From Photobacterium rosenbergii (GTDB taxonomy: Bacteria > Pseudomonadota > Gammaproteobacteria > Enterobacterales > Vibrionaceae), in assembly GCF_003026455.1 (NCBI RefSeq), contig NZ_PYMB01000001.1:310001-374000 (forward strand): 64,000 nucleotides of DNA, in the 5' to 3' direction. How positions within the stretch are numbered: position 1 is the first letter of the stretch; every line of letters starts with the position of its first letter. The position numbers and the translations under genes are program-made. Positions 19,266 through 28,236 of this stretch are shown piece by piece. The notes under the pieces were generated by a model. That model did no database searches. It was not told the origin of the DNA and saw only the letters and a program-made list of their open reading frames with translations.

Positions 19266-19288
19266 AAAGGGAGCACCAGGCTCCCTTT
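19266..19288 (-). terminator. Terminator after DUF3069-like gene
   Basis: Stem AAAGGGAGC/GCTCCCTTT with five-base loop; T-run on the minus strand. Confidence 0.75.
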
Positions 19289-19323
19289 GATGATATGTCG
19301 CGTTTTTCCAGTAACTAATAAGG

Positions 19324-19776
19324 TTACTTCTTGAAAATTTCCTGGAACTCACGCTTCATTGGTGGGTTGCGGCGAGCTTTTTTCAGCTGCTTACACATAT
19401 CCTTCACACAGTTGTGCAGGACTTTGTCTAGCATAACTGCTTTGTAATCTGTGTATTCTTCGTCAGTCATGTCTGACGGTTTTTCGCTTTCCTGCATTTC
19501 ACCAAGGAAATCAACACCTGAGTAGCTTTGGCTCAGTGCAATTAGTGCATGAAATTGCTCGAAGTTATCTAGTACATTCTGAGCACTTGCTGGAAGCTGA
19601 TCCCAAGCTTCACGTGACGTAGGCTCAGACGCTTTATATACGTTAATTAGCATGTCTAGAAGCTCTTCAGGCACTTCTTCAAACTCAACAACTTGACGAA
19701 GTTCTGGTGAACAGTCATCAAGCGTGAATTTTACTTCTTCAATTGTTTGGTCGTCTTTTTTCTCAATATCAGACAT
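19324..19776 (-). CDS. Conserved hypothetical protein, DUF3069-like
   Basis: 150-residue acidic, mostly helical, soluble protein. Segments such as VPEELLDMLINVYKASE and LPASAQNVLDNFEQFHALIA recall DUF3069, a family confined to Vibrionaceae and relatives. The C-terminus is basic (KQLKKARRNPPMKREFQEIF). No catalytic motif is visible. ATG 19776 follows AGGAATTAGCT. Monocistronic with its own terminator. Confidence 0.65.
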   Translation of the reverse strand: MSDIEKKDDQTIEEVKFTLDDCSPELRQVVEFEEVPEELLDMLINVYKASEPTSREAWDQLPASAQNVLDNFEQFHALIALSQSYSGVDFLGEMQESEKPSDMTDEEYTDYKAVMLDKVLHNCVKDMCKQLKKARRNPPMKREFQEIFKK

Positions 19777-19879
19777 AGCTAATTCCTAAAGCATGAATTG
19801 TTAAGGGAGGGAATCCTATAGTCCTCTCTATAAATGTCAACTGATAAGATAGCGAATAAACAAGAACAATCACGTTAAT

Positions 19880-19972
19880 TTGCTCACGAATATTGCCAAT
19901 GACCTGACTGCCCGATTTGTAGCCACCCTGATGAGCGAGATTGACTCAGCCCATGAAAAAGCTAAGTTGTAA
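19880..19972 (+). other. Short protein-like open stretch, possible gene remnant
   Basis: A 30-codon open stretch reads LLTNIANDLTARFVATLMSE then IDSAHEKAKL and a stop. It has protein-like composition but only a TTG to begin with and no ribosome site. It may be the C-terminal scar of a lost gene or chance. It lies in the gap between the DUF3069-like gene and the diguanylate cyclase. Confidence 0.25.
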
Positions 19973-20069
19973 ATAAGTTGCATAAACTTTTTCATAGAAC
20001 CAATAAAGCCATGTCATTCTGTGCTATAAATAGCTTAGGGAATAGCCAATATATCAATAGGATGCTTAG

Positions 20070-21017
20070 ATGGAAGCGATGCGGATACTACTAGTAGATG
20101 ATGTGCATCTTGAGAGGATGCAGTTGGCCATGCGATTGCAGCGTCTTGGACATGTGGTTGAAGCTGTCGCTTCAGGTCATGAAGCTATCGAGAAATATCC
20201 TTTGTTTGACCCAGATTTATTGCTGTTAGATGTCAGTATGCCGGATATGAGCGGTACTGAGGTTGCTGAACAAATTCGAATCAAACACCCTGAATGGGTG
20301 CCTATCATATTCCTGAGCGGGCATGATGAGCCTGAAATGATATCGAAAGCGATAGATATGGGGGGCGATGATTACATCGTTAAACCCGTTAACAAAATCG
20401 TTCTGGCGGCGAAGCTAAAAGCGATGCAGCGTATTGCCCATATGCGTCACCAGTTGAAGGATGCGACCAAAAGCTTAGAGCAAGCTAACGAAAAGTTGTC
20501 ACAGCAAGTGAACGAAGATGGTTTGACTAAGCTAGCTAACCGTCGCTACCTCGATACCAAAATGGCTGAATTTATTTCTTGGCATGGCCGTAATAATTTC
20601 CCCCTGACATTGATTATGCTCGATGTCGACCACTTCAAGTTGTTCAACGATCACTATGGCCATTTAGAAGGTGACCGCTGCTTACAGGCGGTTGCAACTG
20701 AACTTAAGAAAAACTTCAGCCGTGCAGGTGAACTTGCGGCCCGTTATGGTGGTGAAGAGTTCGTGATTGCCCTGAGTAATTGTGACAAAACTAGAGCGGT
20801 GCGCGAATGTGAACGTTTAAAGCTGTGTATTCAGCAACTCGAAATCCCGCACTCAAAATCAACCACGGCTGATATTGTAACAGTTAGCCAAGGTATGGTG
20901 TCTTGGGTACCAACGGGGTTGGAAACAGTTGAAAACATGTATGAAATTGTTGACCGGGTTCTGTACAAGGCCAAAGAGCAAGGCCGAAACCGGTTTGTTG
21001 CCGCTGAATTCACCTAA
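20070..21017 (+). CDS. Diguanylate cyclase with receiver domain (REC-GGDEF)
   Basis: 315 residues. The receiver domain (1-120) has Asp10/11, phospho-acceptor Asp54 (LLLLDVSMPD) and Lys in IVKPVNK. A coiled-coil linker (about 125-150) leads to a GGDEF domain with DGLTKLANRRYLD, IMLDVDHFKLFNDHYGH and the active-site signature RYGGEEF near residue 227. All catalytic residues for c-di-GMP synthesis are present. The product-inhibition site upstream reads RAGE instead of RxxD, so feedback may be weakened. WspR/PleD-like architecture; the cognate kinase is not in the window. RBS AGGATGCTTAG. Confidence 0.9.
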   Translation: MEAMRILLVDDVHLERMQLAMRLQRLGHVVEAVASGHEAIEKYPLFDPDLLLLDVSMPDMSGTEVAEQIRIKHPEWVPIIFLSGHDEPEMISKAIDMGGDDYIVKPVNKIVLAAKLKAMQRIAHMRHQLKDATKSLEQANEKLSQQVNEDGLTKLANRRYLDTKMAEFISWHGRNNFPLTLIMLDVDHFKLFNDHYGHLEGDRCLQAVATELKKNFSRAGELAARYGGEEFVIALSNCDKTRAVRECERLKLCIQQLEIPHSKSTTADIVTVSQGMVSWVPTGLETVENMYEIVDRVLYKAKEQGRNRFVAAEFT

Positions 21018-21266
21018 CCTCCCGCCAGTTTTTTGATCTAGTTAACACTTTGTACTTTACCAAGCGTTATTTGGCTGAATTGCAGCCAAATAACCTGTCT
21101 GGTGCTTGCCGTAACTATCTTCAGTGATAACCTGCTGTTAGACATGAATGTCTAACGCAGTGTGCATTCTTTTGAGTAGCAGTGAATCCTTGCCATAAAG
21201 ACAATGTGTTTTCGGCTATGCTCAATGGAATTTGTATTGTATGAAGAAAAATGTGAGGGAAGGATC

Positions 21267-21938
21267 ATGGATATTTGCTTTTCGCAGACAGAAGCGCGCG
21301 TGCTTGGTTGCTTGCTTGAAAAAGAGGTGACCACACCTGATCAATACCCATTAACACTCAATGCACTAACAACGGCCAGTAATCAAAAAAGTAACCGAGA
21401 ACCTGTGATGTCGCTGACTGAAGCTGAGGTGCAAGACACGATCGAAGCGTTGAAGTCAAAACGCATTGTGCAGGAAGTGACCGCAGGCTTTGGTAGCCGA
21501 GTAGCGAAATACCAGCACCGCTTTTGTAATACTGAATTCAGTACTTTCCAGTTCACCAAGCAAGAAAAAGCCATTATCTGTGTGATGTTGTTGCGTGGGC
21601 CACAATCTCCGGGTGAACTGCGTACACGCACAAATCGTCTGTGTGATTTTACTGATGTGAAAGAAGTCGAGTCCGTGTTGAGTGCTCTTTCAGAGCATCC
21701 TAAAGGCCCGTTTGTGGTCCAACTGCCTAAAGAATCGGGTAAGCGTGATTTTCGCTATATGCATTTGTTCAGTGGTGAAGTGGATCTAGAGGAACTTCAA
21801 CAACAGGCAGCCTCTGTTGCCACAGGCACACCGTCATCGCCAACCTCTGAGCGTCTAACCGCCTTGGAAGATGAAGTTTCAGAGCTTAAAAAAGAAGTAC
21901 AAGAGCTCAAGGCAATGCTTGAATCATTGACGTCTTAA
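21267..21938 (+). CDS. yceH: YceH/DUF480 family protein
   Basis: 223 residues from ATG 21267 after GAGGGAAGGATC; the longer form to 21204 lacks a ribosome site. The sequence TEARVLGCLLEKEVTTPDQY, PLTLNALTTASNQKSNREP and LLRGPQSPGELRTRTNRL is typical of YceH, a tandem winged-helix protein. The C-terminus adds a coiled coil (RLTALEDEVSELKKEVQELK). Its function is unknown, though often linked to envelope or drug-tolerance phenotypes. A terminator follows. Confidence 0.9.
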   Translation: MDICFSQTEARVLGCLLEKEVTTPDQYPLTLNALTTASNQKSNREPVMSLTEAEVQDTIEALKSKRIVQEVTAGFGSRVAKYQHRFCNTEFSTFQFTKQEKAIICVMLLRGPQSPGELRTRTNRLCDFTDVKEVESVLSALSEHPKGPFVVQLPKESGKRDFRYMHLFSGEVDLEELQQQAASVATGTPSSPTSERLTALEDEVSELKKEVQELKAMLESLTS

Positions 21939-21962
21939 GTGTCAAATAGTGTCAGTGTTATC

Positions 21963-21987
21963 AGCCCAGCGGATGCTGGGCTTTTTT
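21963..21987 (+). terminator. Terminator after yceH
   Basis: Stem AGCCCAGC/GCTGGGCT with GGAT loop and six Ts. Confidence 0.85.
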
Positions 21988-22004
21988 GTAAGGTGTAAAG
22001 ATTT

Positions 22005-22334
22005 ATGGCCTACACTCATCAAGCAAGTTCAGCAGAGAGTGAAAAGCAAAAGAATAAATGCGGTCAGTGGTCGGTCTATTTAATTAGGACGGCAGATAAC
22101 AAGTTGTATTGTGGGGTCACCACGGACGTAGCAAGACGCTTTTGCGAGCATACTTCGACAAAGCGCGGTGCTAAATTCCTGAAGGGAAAGGGACCCCTTA
22201 ATTTAGTCTGGTCAGAGTGTGTAGGGGATAAACGCTTAGCCATGCAACTTGAATATAAGATCAAGCGTCTGCCTAAGCGCACCAAAGAGCAAATTGTGAA
22301 TGGTAGCGTTAAGGTTTTGAGCTTAGTTGAGTAA
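22005..22334 (+). CDS. GIY-YIG domain protein (YhbQ-like)
   Basis: 109 residues. [20 protein letters not shown] carries the GIY-YIG pattern in the variant VYL...LYCGVTTD, followed by catalytic Arg in VARRFCEH and Glu in [18 protein letters not shown]. This is the small single-domain YhbQ/UPF0213 group, with putative nuclease activity on nucleic acid of unknown type. The N-terminal 22 residues are an extra polar tail, so a start further in is possible. Confidence 0.85.
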   Translation: MAYTHQASSAESEKQKNKCGQWSVYLIRTADNKLYCGVTTDVARRFCEHTSTKRGAKFLKGKGPLNLVWSECVGDKRLAMQLEYKIKRLPKRTKEQIVNGSVKVLSLVE

Positions 22335-22510
22335 ATTGTTGGCTCAGCGGTAGGTTCAATGATGCAGCATTAGTACTTTTTTGAGATTTCCGCCTTTTCC
22401 TAACACCTTTTGGGTGTTTGTTAGACAATTGAAATTGAACCTTCTTCCTGTTCAAACTACACTGCATTTACTATTTCTATATCAAAATTTTATTTTTCTA
22501 GGATATTTTT

Positions 22511-23050
22511 ATGGCACTTAAAGCCACGATTTACAAAGCCCAGTTCAATGTTGCCGATCTTGACCGCCATGTGTATCTCGATCAGCAGCACACCTTGGCC
22601 TGTCATCCATCTGAGACCCTGCAGCGCTTGATGCTAAGGTTGATCGCATGGGGTTTTAATGCCGATGAAGAGTTACAGTTTACCAAAGGCCTTTGTGAAG
22701 CTGATGAGCCTGCACTTTGGAAGAAAAACCTGAGTGATGAAATTGAGTTGTGGATTGACCTAGGCTTGCCTGATGAAAAACGTTTGAAGAAAGCCGCCCA
22801 TAAGGCGCAAAAAGTCATTATCTTTGCCTATGGCGACAATGCTGCCCCAGTATGGTGGAAGCAACACCAGGCCAAAGTGAGCCAATATGGCAATATTTCT
22901 GTTGTTTTCTTCAATGATGAAACGTTAGCTGAACTTGAGGCTATGGTTGAACGTTCGATGAACCTTCAACTAACCATTGAAGCAGAGCAAGGTTGGCTAA
23001 TGTTAGGTGAAAAGAGCTGTACCCTAACGCCAGAATGGTGGCTTCGCTAA
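22511..23050 (+). CDS. yaeQ: YaeQ family protein
   Basis: 179 residues. MALKATIYKAQFNVADLDRH, then LACHPSETLQRLMLRLIAW and LWIDLGLPDEKRLKKA identify YaeQ, a small protein with a PD-(D/E)XK-like fold; its role is unsettled, and a link to RfaH activity was once proposed. The start follows a T-rich stretch with a weak AGGATA. Monocistronic by spacing. Confidence 0.9.
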   Translation: MALKATIYKAQFNVADLDRHVYLDQQHTLACHPSETLQRLMLRLIAWGFNADEELQFTKGLCEADEPALWKKNLSDEIELWIDLGLPDEKRLKKAAHKAQKVIIFAYGDNAAPVWWKQHQAKVSQYGNISVVFFNDETLAELEAMVERSMNLQLTIEAEQGWLMLGEKSCTLTPEWWLR

Positions 23051-23195
23051 TACTGCAAGCGATTGGTTGAAACTGATGATGGCTGTCACTGAATAGTCAT
23101 CGAAGCCCTTCATGATATCCTCCTGTATACCAAGATTGATACTGCTGCCTGACTATCAGGCAGCTTTCGCCTTTTCAGCAACAAGGAGTCGTGCA

Positions 23196-23840
23196 ATGCC
23201 AGTAAATGTGCATGCTTTAGCAACAAAAGTGTGGGACTATCATCATCTTAACCACACGCTCTCACCCTCTGACTGTATCTTCGTGCTGGGTAGTAATGAT
23301 ATTCGAGTCGCTGAATATGCGGCTAAACTGTTCCTTGAAGGCTATGCACCATTCATCGTATTTTCGGGTGGGGAGGGTGAGTTAACCCGAGGAATGTTTA
23401 AGGGGTCAGAAGCTGAAGCCTTTGCTGAGGTTGCCTTGGATATGGGTGTTCCAGAAGATGCGATCCTCCTTGAACCGCAGTCCACCAACACGGGTGAAAA
23501 TGTTCAGTTTACGCGTGCATTGCTGGAGATGAAGGGACTCGAGCCTGAGAGTTTTATTATTGTCCAAAAGCCATTTATGGAAAGAAGAGCTTATGCGACT
23601 TTCCAACAGAATTGGCCCGGTAAGAAAGTGAAGGTTACTTCACCTCCCATAGCCTTTGATGAATACCCGAATGAAACCTTGTCATACAGTGATGTTATCA
23701 ATGTTATGTTAGGCGACCTTCAGCGTATCAAAGTCTACCCGTCTTATGGCTACTCTGTTGAGCAGAATATCCCAGATGAGGTCTGGCAGGCCTACAAGAA
23801 GTTGGTCGACTTAGGGTTTAAAGAGCACTTACTGACATAA
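23196..23840 (+). CDS. YdcF-like DUF218 protein
   Basis: 214 residues from ATG 23196, which has AAGGAG eight bases upstream; the longer ORF from 23112 is not supported. The DUF218 core is clear: CIFVLGSNDIRVAEYAAKLF, FSGGEGELTRG, EPQSTNTGENVQFTRALL and VQKPFMERRAYATF. No membrane helix is present, so it is the soluble YdcF type, which can bind S-adenosylmethionine, rather than the membrane ElyC/SanA type. Function unknown. Confidence 0.85.
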   Translation: MPVNVHALATKVWDYHHLNHTLSPSDCIFVLGSNDIRVAEYAAKLFLEGYAPFIVFSGGEGELTRGMFKGSEAEAFAEVALDMGVPEDAILLEPQSTNTGENVQFTRALLEMKGLEPESFIIVQKPFMERRAYATFQQNWPGKKVKVTSPPIAFDEYPNETLSYSDVINVMLGDLQRIKVYPSYGYSVEQNIPDEVWQAYKKLVDLGFKEHLLT

Positions 23841-23866
23841 CTTATGTAAGACGGCGCATAGAAATG

Positions 23867-23893
23867 AAAAAGCCCTGTAAATACAGGGCTTTT
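23867..23893. terminator. Bidirectional terminator
   Basis: Stem AAAAGCCCTGTA/TACAGGGCTTTT, between ydcF-like and tenA genes, which converge. Confidence 0.85.
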
Positions 23894-23909
23894 AAATACA
23901 TAAAGTGGA

Positions 23910-24575
23910 TTATTGTGCTGCGTTCATGCCTTGTTCCCAGAAGGCAACTTCCATCCGTGTCGCTGTTTTGAAAATCTCACACAGGCGCTGACCACGTTTG
24001 CTTTCTAGCGGGATTTCTTCAAGCATAGCGTCTAAACGTCGAATGGTTTCCTCGACACCTGATTGATACTCCTCACCACTATAAAGCTCAACCCAGCTGC
24101 GGTAAGGGTTACCTTCAAGTTTTGTCTCTGACCACTTCGCTAGGCGTTGACCCACTACCGCATAGCCGATAGCACAAGGGGCTAGGGCAGTGAATAAATC
24201 GGTGCGGTCTCCTGCCATACCGGTATCCAATACATAGCGCGTGTAGCAAACAGTACCGAAGTCTTCCGGTTCTGCTTCCATCTCTTCAGCAGACAGACCC
24301 CAAGTCTGGCAATACTCAATGTGATGGTTCATTTCTGATTCAAGCAAAGCGCTCAAACCAGGTAGAGGCTCACGCATTTCAGCCAATGTTGTTGATTTGA
24401 ATATAGCCAGTGCGTAAGCACGGGCATAGTGCTTTAGGAACAAGTAATCTTGCTTAAGGTAGTGGAAAAAAGCGTACTTGTTCAAGTCACCAGTAGCTAA
24501 CTGGTTGACAAAGTCATGCTCGGTATAATCTTCCCAATCCTGCTGGCAGTAGCTAATCAAATCTTGGTATTTCAT
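23910..24575 (-). CDS. tenA: Aminopyrimidine aminohydrolase / thiaminase II (TenA)
   Basis: 221 residues. TenA releases 4-amino-5-hydroxymethyl-2-methylpyrimidine (HMP) from degraded thiamine, or cleaves thiamine. The active-site Cys is in LAPCAIGYAVVGQRLA and the catalytic Glu in MEVAFWEQGMNA; the Asp/Tyr-rich N-terminus YFLKHYARAYALAIFKS-like stretch also fits. It is the last gene of the TPP-riboswitch operon thiD-ABC-tenA, so it supplies HMP to ThiD. RBS TGAGGATTTACA. Confidence 0.92.
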   Translation of the reverse strand: MKYQDLISYCQQDWEDYTEHDFVNQLATGDLNKYAFFHYLKQDYLFLKHYARAYALAIFKSTTLAEMREPLPGLSALLESEMNHHIEYCQTWGLSAEEMEAEPEDFGTVCYTRYVLDTGMAGDRTDLFTALAPCAIGYAVVGQRLAKWSETKLEGNPYRSWVELYSGEEYQSGVEETIRRLDAMLEEIPLESKRGQRLCEIFKTATRMEVAFWEQGMNAAQ

Positions 24576-24607
24576 TGTAAATCCTCAAATACTGATATTC
24601 GTGGCGC

Positions 24608-25567
24608 TTAGTAGGTCAGCACGTAATCTTTCGCTTGTGGTAATGTTTTTATGATGTCGTGCTGCTTCATGAATTCAGCGTATTCATCATAGCGTTTTAG
24701 CTCCACAGCGCCTGGGCGTAAAGCAAAGCGGGTTAGGGTATCTTCCCAAGCTCGGCGGTTTAGGTCGTTGTTCAATGTATCAGGGGAGTAGGCCACGAAC
24801 TCTTTCCATGCCTGCTCTGGGTGGTTAATGAGGTAAACCGTAGCTTTCTCGATAGCAGTATTAAACTTGTTGATCGTTTCTGGATCGTATTTGTTTTTGT
24901 TAGCAACGAAAATCAGCTCGTCATAAGGCGGTACACCGTGTTCTTCTGGGTAGAAAGCGGTTGCGTCATAGCCCTCGATGGCAAGTTGGTTTAGCTCGAA
25001 GTTACGCAAGCCACCCCATATGGCGTCAACCTTGCCAGAAGCGAGTGAGGAAGAGAGTGCCCAGCCGACATTGATGATTTTTACGCTATCCATATCCACA
25101 CCTTCTGAGCGAAGCATGGTGCCGATCGTCGCATCTTCATTACCGCCGATAGCAACGCCAATGTTTTTACCTTTTAGATCAGCCAATGACTTGATGCCTG
25201 ACTTGTCTAATACAATCAGCGAGTTCAACGGGCCAGAAATGAGCGTCGCAGAACGTACCAGAGGAAGCTTTGCCGCTGTGCTTGAAATCAGCGTGCTCTG
25301 GTATGAAACAGCAAGGTCAATACGACCTGCTGCGACTAATTTGTCAGGTACACTCGGGTCGGCAGGCTCTTGGATTTGAACATCTAAACCTTGTTCGGCA
25401 AACCAGCCTTTTTTTTTTGCTAGGATAATTGGGCCGTGGTTTGGGTTAACGAACCAGTCCAGCATGAGTGTGACTTTCTCTTCTGCAGACGCACTAAAAG
25501 AAGCCAGCATTAATGCAGCTGCGGCAAACAGTTGCGGTTTACCTGCTTTAAAAAAAGTGGATTTCAT
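24608..25567 (-). CDS. thiY: ABC transporter periplasmic binding protein for thiamine pyrimidine precursors (ThiY-like)
   Basis: 319 residues from ATG 25567 after AAGGAAATAGA. Signal peptide (LFAAAALMLASFSASA), then KVTLMLDWFVNPNHGPIILA and KKKGWFAEQGLDV, the NMT1/ThiY signature of proteins that bind formylaminopyrimidine or HMP-type ligands. With thiX and thiZ it would form the importer that feeds TenA and ThiD. The ligand is assigned by operon context and family. Confidence 0.88.
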   Translation of the reverse strand: MKSTFFKAGKPQLFAAAALMLASFSASAEEKVTLMLDWFVNPNHGPIILAKKKGWFAEQGLDVQIQEPADPSVPDKLVAAGRIDLAVSYQSTLISSTAAKLPLVRSATLISGPLNSLIVLDKSGIKSLADLKGKNIGVAIGGNEDATIGTMLRSEGVDMDSVKIINVGWALSSSLASGKVDAIWGGLRNFELNQLAIEGYDATAFYPEEHGVPPYDELIFVANKNKYDPETINKFNTAIEKATVYLINHPEQAWKEFVAYSPDTLNNDLNRRAWEDTLTRFALRPGAVELKRYDEYAEFMKQHDIIKTLPQAKDYVLTY

Positions 25568-25619
25568 TCTATTTCCTTGTTGTTGAGCGAAGTAAAGCAT
25601 TCCGTGTTATGTAACCGAG

Positions 25620-26456
25620 TTATTGGCTTTGCCATGGAATGGCTTTTTTTAATAAAAGATCGGTAATGAAGTACAGGCTGATAGAGAAAAACGCCAAGAT
25701 AAACAAAGCGGCGAACATCTCATCGACAAACATGCGTGCATTGGCTTGCAGCATTAAGTACCCAAGGCCTTCACTTGAACCCACCCATTCACCAATCACA
25801 GCACCAATTGGCGCGACGACAACCGCAACGCGAATACCTGATGCCAAAGCGGGTAGTGCGGCGGGTAAGCGGATCTGCCAAAGTTGCTGCCAACGGGAAG
25901 CTCCCATCGTGGTGGCCAGATCAAGGTAGCCTTTTGGTGTATGGCGAAGGCCGTCATAACAGCATGTCGTGACAGGGAAGAAAATGATCAGTGCAGCCAT
26001 GACAATTTTTGACGCCATGCCATAGCCGAGCCACAGCATCAGAATGGGCGCGATAGCAAATACCGGTATTGCTTGGCTAGTGATCAGTATTGGCAGTAGC
26101 CAACGACGAAGAGGCTCAAATACCAGCATTTGCAGGGCAAAGAACAGCCCCATAGCTAAGCCAAGCAGCAAACCAAACAGGACTTCAGTACCGGTTACCA
26201 CAGTGTGGTGCCACAGTACATCTGCCCGTTCAACTAGCTTGGAGAGGACAGCAACAGGACCCGGCAAAATGAAAGGTGGTAGGTCAAAGATAACGACACT
26301 GGCCTGCCATAAACCCATAATGATTGCCACGCTAATGACAAAGCGGGAGATATGTTGCGACAACAGTGACTTATTAACCTCATTAGTATGCTGGTTAGCC
26401 TCTTGTTGTTCCAACAAAGGGTTCTGTAGCTTCGGAGATACTGATTGATCAGACAT
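25620..26456 (-). CDS. thiX: ABC transporter permease (ThiX-like)
   Basis: 278 residues from ATG 26456, which has GGAG seven bases upstream; it overlaps the ATPase stop by eight bases. Six hydrophobic segments; the cytoplasmic coupling loop reads GYLDLATTMGASRWQQLWQIRLPAALPAL, the EAA motif, here described by its key residues Gly-Ala-Ser and Leu-Pro-Ala-Ala. It is the SsuC/TauC/ThiX class of permease. Part of the thiamine pyrimidine import operon. Confidence 0.88.
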   Translation of the reverse strand: MSDQSVSPKLQNPLLEQQEANQHTNEVNKSLLSQHISRFVISVAIIMGLWQASVVIFDLPPFILPGPVAVLSKLVERADVLWHHTVVTGTEVLFGLLLGLAMGLFFALQMLVFEPLRRWLLPILITSQAIPVFAIAPILMLWLGYGMASKIVMAALIIFFPVTTCCYDGLRHTPKGYLDLATTMGASRWQQLWQIRLPAALPALASGIRVAVVVAPIGAVIGEWVGSSEGLGYLMLQANARMFVDEMFAALFILAFFSISLYFITDLLLKKAIPWQSQ

Positions 26457-27255
26457 AGTCATTCTCCAGCTCATTGATGATCCCTTGCTGGTGGGTGGCG
26501 AGCTCACCATCAAATTGCCTTGGTGGTAGGTTAGAGGGGACTGGCAAGGCTCTTATTGAAGCTGGGGTACCTGCCATCATATATATCTGGTGGCCAAGCC
26601 GAAGTGCTTCTTGCGGATCATGGGTGATCAACAATACGGTTTTCCCTTCGAGTAATTTTGCCGAAAGAGACTGGAGCTTATGCCTTGTGACAGCGTCAAG
26701 GGCCGAAAAAGGCTCATCCATTAAAACAAGAGGTTTGTCTTGCATCAGAGTACGAGCCAAAGCCACACGCTGGCGCATCCCGCCAGAGAGTTGGTTAGGC
26801 ATTACGTCCGACTTATCAGCTAGCCCAACAGCTTCCAGTAATGCCTGAGCACGTTGTTTGTCTGCTTTCTGAGCTTTACCAAAACGCGCACTTAAGCAAA
26901 CATTGTCCATGACATTGAGCCAAGGCAGTAGTAAATCTTGCTGGGCCATGTAAGCGATGTTGCCGTTTAGTGGTAACTTGTTGCTTGTGGAGATAGTGCC
27001 AGTCCATGCAACGTTGTCCTCCAACAGGCCAGCAAGATGGCGGAGCAGTGTTGTTTTGCCGCAACCGCTCTTCCCCAGAAGGCAAGTCCATTGACCGGCT
27101 GGCAACTCAACGTTTAACTGGCTAAATAATGGGGTGCTGGCGTCGTTATATCGAAGTATTAGATCCTCGATTTTGACCGCCATCCCTTTAGCAACATAAG
27201 AATTGCCAGATGTGTCTGATGCAAGATTGCTATTCATCTTGTTTATCGCTTCCAT
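26449..27255 (-). CDS. thiZ: ABC transporter ATPase (ThiZ-like)
   Basis: 268 residues with Walker A LLGKSGCGKTTLLRHL, Q-loop in MAQQDLLLPWL, signature LSGGMRQRVALARTL, Walker B PLVLMDEPFSALD and His in LLITHDPQEA. ATG 27255 follows thiD by two bases; a later start at 27237 (after GGAAGC) is also possible. It energises uptake through the ThiX-like permease. Substrate assignment rests on the TPP riboswitch and the neighbours thiD and tenA. Confidence 0.9.
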   Translation of the reverse strand: MEAINKMNSNLASDTSGNSYVAKGMAVKIEDLILRYNDASTPLFSQLNVELPAGQWTCLLGKSGCGKTTLLRHLAGLLEDNVAWTGTISTSNKLPLNGNIAYMAQQDLLLPWLNVMDNVCLSARFGKAQKADKQRAQALLEAVGLADKSDVMPNQLSGGMRQRVALARTLMQDKPLVLMDEPFSALDAVTRHKLQSLSAKLLEGKTVLLITHDPQEALRLGHQIYMMAGTPASIRALPVPSNLPPRQFDGELATHQQGIINELENDYV

Positions 27256-27257
27256 GC

Positions 27258-28085
27258 TTACTCTGGTTTGAAGTGGCCTGCAAAGAAATGATTCACCGGT
27301 CCGTGGCCAGAACCGATTTCAAGTTCATCTGCATGTTCGATGGCTTTGGTGATGTAGGCTTTGGCATGTTTTACAGCGTCTTGCAGTGGGTACTCTTGAG
27401 CAAGGAATGAGGCAGTTGCTGCCGATAGCGTACAGCCAGTACCGTGGGTATTGCGGGTCGCAATTCGCGGAGTGCTCATACGGATAACATCACCTTCAAG
27501 AATCAAGAGGTCGGTACTGAACTCGTCTTTTTCTAGGTGGCCACCTTTCAATAGAATTGAACGTGAACCAATGCTGCGCAATGCAGCGATCATTGCTGTC
27601 ATTTCTTGCTCAGTTTCAGGTAAATCTGAGCCAATCAATGCTGCTGCTTCAGGAAGGTTCGGGGTGATCACGTCGGCGAGCGGTAGTAGCTCGGCCTTCA
27701 GTGTTGAGATCGCATCTTGCTCAAGCAGTAAATCACCACTTGTTGCCACCATAACTGGGTCAATAACCAAGAATTTAGGCTGATACTGGCGTAGTTTTTT
27801 AGCGACCATGCGAATGATATTAGCGTCACTCAGCATGCCAATTTTAACGGCCTTTACATCAAGGTCGGTAAATACAGCGTCAAGTTGTTGCTCGACAAAG
27901 GCAGGATCAATACCAAGGATACCTGTTACGCCTTGGGTATTCTGGGCAGTGAGTGCTGTGATCACAGAGCATGCATAGCCGCCAGTTGCGGAAATGGCTT
28001 TGATGTCGGCTTGAATGCCTGCGCCGCCACCACTGTCAGAGCCAGCGATGGTAAGGGTAATCGGGGTCTTTGATGAAATTGGCAT
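27258..28085 (-). CDS. thiD: Hydroxymethylpyrimidine/phosphomethylpyrimidine kinase
   Basis: 275 residues. ThiD phosphorylates HMP to HMP-P and then HMP-PP for thiamine synthesis. The N-terminal TIAGSDSGGGAGIQADIKA is the substrate-binding signature, and the C-terminal THGTGCTLSAATASFLAQ is the ribokinase-type ATP/anion-hole motif. It is first in the operon behind a TPP riboswitch; RBS GAGGTAACT. The rest of the thiamine biosynthesis genes (thiC, thiE and others) are not here, so this is a salvage unit. Confidence 0.95.
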   Translation of the reverse strand: MPISSKTPITLTIAGSDSGGGAGIQADIKAISATGGYACSVITALTAQNTQGVTGILGIDPAFVEQQLDAVFTDLDVKAVKIGMLSDANIIRMVAKKLRQYQPKFLVIDPVMVATSGDLLLEQDAISTLKAELLPLADVITPNLPEAAALIGSDLPETEQEMTAMIAALRSIGSRSILLKGGHLEKDEFSTDLLILEGDVIRMSTPRIATRNTHGTGCTLSAATASFLAQEYPLQDAVKHAKAYITKAIEHADELEIGSGHGPVNHFFAGHFKPE

Positions 28086-28154
28086 AGTTACCTCTATCTA
28101 AGACGTAAGGTAGCTAATACCATCGAACCGCAGTGGGGCACGAGAAAGGGCATT

Positions 28155-28236
28155 ACAGCTAGTTCCCTACGCCATTATTAAATGGATCAGGTTCAACGGG
28201 TCCCACTACGTGGTCTCAGCGCTCGGCTCCCCGACT
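28155..28236 (-). ncRNA. TPP riboswitch (THI element)
   Basis: On the minus strand the leader of thiD contains the conserved TPP aptamer pieces in order: GGGGAGCC, then CGCTGAGACC, ACCCGTTGAACCTGATC, and a final GGCGTAGGGAACTAG. These match the consensus CTGAGA, the ACC-x-GAACCTGATC segment and GCGTAGGGAA. It lies about 70 bases upstream of the thiD start and would turn the whole thiD-ABC-tenA operon off when TPP is abundant, probably at translation or transcription level; no clear terminator was seen. Confidence 0.93.
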
